Of a DNA stretch of 41,512 nucleotides, positions 40,207 through 41,512 are shown one piece after another. This stretch comes from Acidobacteriaceae bacterium. Lineage in GTDB: Bacteria; Acidobacteriota; Terriglobia; Terriglobales; Acidobacteriaceae. Position numbers and translations under genes: made by a program. Location: contig JASHNW010000129.1 in NCBI GenBank assembly GCA_030041435.1, positions 1-41,512 on the forward strand. Reading direction: 5' to 3'. How positions within the stretch are numbered: position 1 is the stretch's first letter; every line of letters begins with the position of its first letter. Under the pieces are notes generated by a model that searched no databases, was not told the origin of the DNA, and saw only the letters and a program-made list of their open reading frames with translations.

Positions 40207-40578
40207 TCATGATCGAATCATGATGAGCAGCATCTTGAACGGGGAAGTCGCCTGCACGGCATGCGGTCGGTTAGCCGGCATGAGAATCGCCTCGCCGGTA
40301 CTCAGCTGAGAAGGTTGACCGTCAATCGTAATTTCTGCGTCGCCTTCCAGGACGTATGCCAAAGCATCGAAGGGCGCGGTATGTTCGCTGAGGCTCTGAC
40401 CTTCGTCGAAAGCGAACAGCGTCACCGTTCCGGCGTTCCGATGAATAATGGCGCGGCTGACGACTGCACCGGGCTGATAAGCGACCATGCCGACCAGGGA
40501 AATGACTTCGCCCGCTGCGATCTCCGTTTGCCTGGTTCGGGGCGAAGCACCCCCGGTCTTCTCTTCACTTGTAGTCAT
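40207..40578 (-). CDS. Small cupin-domain protein
   Basis: A 123-residue single-barrel cupin. Cupin motif 1 is recognisable in SEHTAPFDALAYVLEGDAEITIDG (a His, a Glu and the closing Gly) and motif 2 in GEAILMPANRPHAVQA, with a Pro and His in the expected places. These residues normally hold one metal ion. The N-terminal 20 residues are polar and probably disordered. ATG 40578 is chosen because GGGAGG lies five bases upstream; a GTG two codons earlier is possible. It is the first gene of a pair with the methyltransferase. Similar small cupins are often sensors or isomerases of unknown substrate. A palindrome at 40665-40680 lies in its promoter region. Confidence 0.88.
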   Translation of the reverse strand: MTTSEEKTGGASPRTRQTEIAAGEVISLVGMVAYQPGAVVSRAIIHRNAGTVTLFAFDEGQSLSEHTAPFDALAYVLEGDAEITIDGQPSQLSTGEAILMPANRPHAVQATSPFKMLLIMIRS

Positions 40579-40937
40579 TCGCACCTCCCAGAGTGCAACT
40601 CTCGGCCTCTATTTACGTTCCTTCCTGATCGCGGCCCTCGATCATCTCGCAGTGTCTTCGCATCGATATGCTTGCATATCAGTTGCCGAAACGCGATCTA
40701 GCCTGAGTATTCTCTGCCGCGAAAAAGCGGGCAATGGCCTGGGCGTACTGTCCACGTCTACATTTGTACGCGCATGATCTCGATTGCAGCTGCATCAGCA
40801 AAGCAATAACATCCATCGCTAACCGCCTGATCACGTTCCCTTTCACCTCCTGCTCGCCTCGCCATGTGCCTGGATTGTGCCTCAAAACGATGGCTCAACT
40901 CGGGCTCGATCGGCCGGTTGGCCGACGGGAGGACAGC
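40579..40937. other. Intergenic region between cupin and integrase fragment
   Basis: This divergent gap of 359 bases has no gene I can support. The only notable element is the inverted repeat at 40665-40680. The frame leading into the integrase is open from 40734 but has no ribosome site before 40938. Confidence 0.5.
40665..40680. promoter_or_regulatory. Inverted repeat upstream of the cupin operon, candidate operator
   Basis: GATATGC-TT-GCATATC has perfect 7-bp arms and lies 87 bases before the cupin start. It is loop-poor, so it is better explained as a protein-binding site than as an RNA hairpin. Confidence 0.4.
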
Positions 40938-41261
40938 ATGCGATACGGAAGCCTGATTCGAGCACAGCATCGCCGCGGCGCTGACGTCCGGGAGTACCGG
41001 TGGCGTGAGCCTGGACCTGATGGGAAGCGCAGGCATCGGCGCATTGTCGTTGGCTCAGTTGACCAGTACGAACAAAGAGAAGAGGAATTACGAGCGATCG
41101 CGGCCCTGCAGCGCGATATCAACCAGACCGGCAAAGAACAGCGGAACAGCGCCATTACGGTCCGGGAAGTGTTTGACCATTATCGTCAGCGGGAGCTCGG
41201 CGACGGGAACACATCGAAGACGGATAGCACATATGTTCGGCGATCTGCGGTGACAGCGTGA
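40938..41261 (+). pseudogene. Truncated tyrosine-recombinase (phage-type integrase) N-terminus
   Basis: A 107-residue frame beginning MRYGSLIRAQHRR at ATG 40938, with GGGAGG eight bases upstream. The block YRWREPGPDGKRRHRRIVVG is, from memory, the N-terminal arm-binding-like region of integrases widespread in Acidobacteriota, and TVREVFDHYRQRELGDG is the start of the SAM-like core-binding domain. Where about 300 more residues with the R-H-R-Y catalytic set should follow, the frame leaves homology after about residue 95 and stops. No continuation is visible in the other plus frames, so this is a remnant left by deletion or recombination and cannot catalyse integration. Its TGA overlaps the GTG of the next frame. 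Confidence 0.75.
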
Positions 41262-41512
41262 AATCCATGTCCCTGCCTCAGCGCACCTTCCGCCTGCTCG
41301 TCCAGTGGGTCGGATATAGCTGCCGCCACTCGTTCCGTGTCCTTGCCTGCGGGGAGCCCGGAGTCCACGCCCACGCTGATTTCGCCACTCATCGCGCCCT
41401 GCATGATGCGCTCGATGCGGCGGTCCCCGATCTTGTACTGGACCTCGGCTCGGAAGGGTCAATCATCTTTGCCGGAGAGATGGAGCTGGATGAGACGCAA
41501 CGGAGGATCCTC
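41258..41512 (+). CDS. Hypothetical protein, runs off the window
   Basis: The plus-strand frame is open for 85 codons from GTG 41258 (ATG 41267 is the alternative) to the window end, so the C-terminus is missing. The protein-like sequence begins with basic and aromatic residues (QRTFRLLVQWVGYSCRHSF), then a His/Ala/Asp-rich helix (HAHADFATHRALHDALDAA) and a beta-like segment VPDLVLDLGSEGSIIFAGEMELDE. I do not recognise the family. There is no clear ribosome site, and the start sits on the ruined 3' end of the integrase, so this could be the remaining part of a longer gene fused at the junction. Minus-strand frames over it look like shadows. Confidence 0.5.
   Translation, partial: MKSMSLPQRTFRLLVQWVGYSCRHSFRVLACGEPGVHAHADFATHRALHDALDAAVPDLVLDLGSEGSIIFAGEMELDETQRRIL

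Larger units (their letters stand above)
23195..41512. mobile_element. Probable genomic island, left part, continuing beyond the window
   Basis: The tRNA-Glu 3'-half lies on the minus strand, so the chromosome downstream of the original tRNA is to its left and the inserted DNA to its right. The intact tRNA is expected further right, outside the window. The interval holds a functionally coherent cargo (NO, nitrite, hemerythrins, Fnr-like regulator), a broken gene at 28676 and a truncated integrase at 40938. No transposase, conjugation or phage gene is seen within the visible part, so the element type is open. The right end is not in view. Confidence 0.45.

Noticed and set aside
1-41512. CRISPR array
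   Set aside because: The short repeats seen have period 7 or 11 with no spacers of regular length, and no cas gene is present.

Overview
The window reads as part of a chromosome of an Acidobacteriota bacterium, most likely class Terriglobia/Acidobacteriaceae. This is an inference from gene content. The markers are a secreted VWFA-related protein of the acidobacterial type, a 1245-residue Oar-like TonB-dependent receptor with an N-terminal carboxypeptidase-regulatory domain, tandem lactonase-like beta-propeller lipoproteins, an integrase N-terminus of a type common in this phylum, and GC-rich DNA dotted with degenerate 7-bp tandem repeats.

Positions 1-23.1 kb look like ordinary chromosome. 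From left to right they hold a Cys/His-motif protein cut by the window edge, an esterase-like protein that has lost its catalytic residues, a methyltransferase, a DinB protein, the VWFA protein coupled to a MoaD-MoaE fusion (molybdopterin synthase), three small membrane proteins, the TonB receptor, a secreted metallo-beta-lactamase-fold hydrolase, a phospholipase C-like phosphoesterase preceded by a possible structured RNA, a membrane protein, an MCE/MlaD protein, an M13 metallopeptidase, and three tandem beta-propeller paralogues. Most of these proteins are predicted to be exported or membrane bound.

At 23,152-23,194 lies the 3' half of a tRNA-Glu(UUC), from the anticodon loop to CCA, with no 5' half. 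This is the classic scar of an element that integrates into a tRNA gene. From the orientation, the element should lie to the right, with the intact tRNA beyond the window. A truncated tyrosine-integrase N-terminus at about 41 kb agrees. Between them (23.6-40.6 kb) is a cargo themed on nitrite/NO and low oxygen: NnrS, a GAF protein resembling free-methionine sulfoxide reductase, an Fnr-like regulator, a CPMH-motif micro-peptide overlapping a mannose-1-phosphate guanylyltransferase that in turn overlaps a ScdA/RIC-like hemerythrin, a second hemerythrin with a cupin, a 7Fe-type ferredoxin divergent from a PAS-LuxR regulator with a Cys cluster, 2-oxoacid dehydrogenase E1 alpha and beta with L-lactate dehydrogenase, a cytochrome b/sulfite-oxidase-fold fusion, DUF488, a three-part copper nitrite reductase with its own C-terminal cupredoxin, and a methyltransferase/cupin pair. 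The probable job is nitrite reduction, NO tolerance and redox balancing under oxygen limitation. That is inferred from families and context and has not been shown.

The left block also carries at least five arrays of degenerate heptamers. One makes up nearly the whole gap between two genes. Another lies inside the signal-peptide codons of the VWFA protein.
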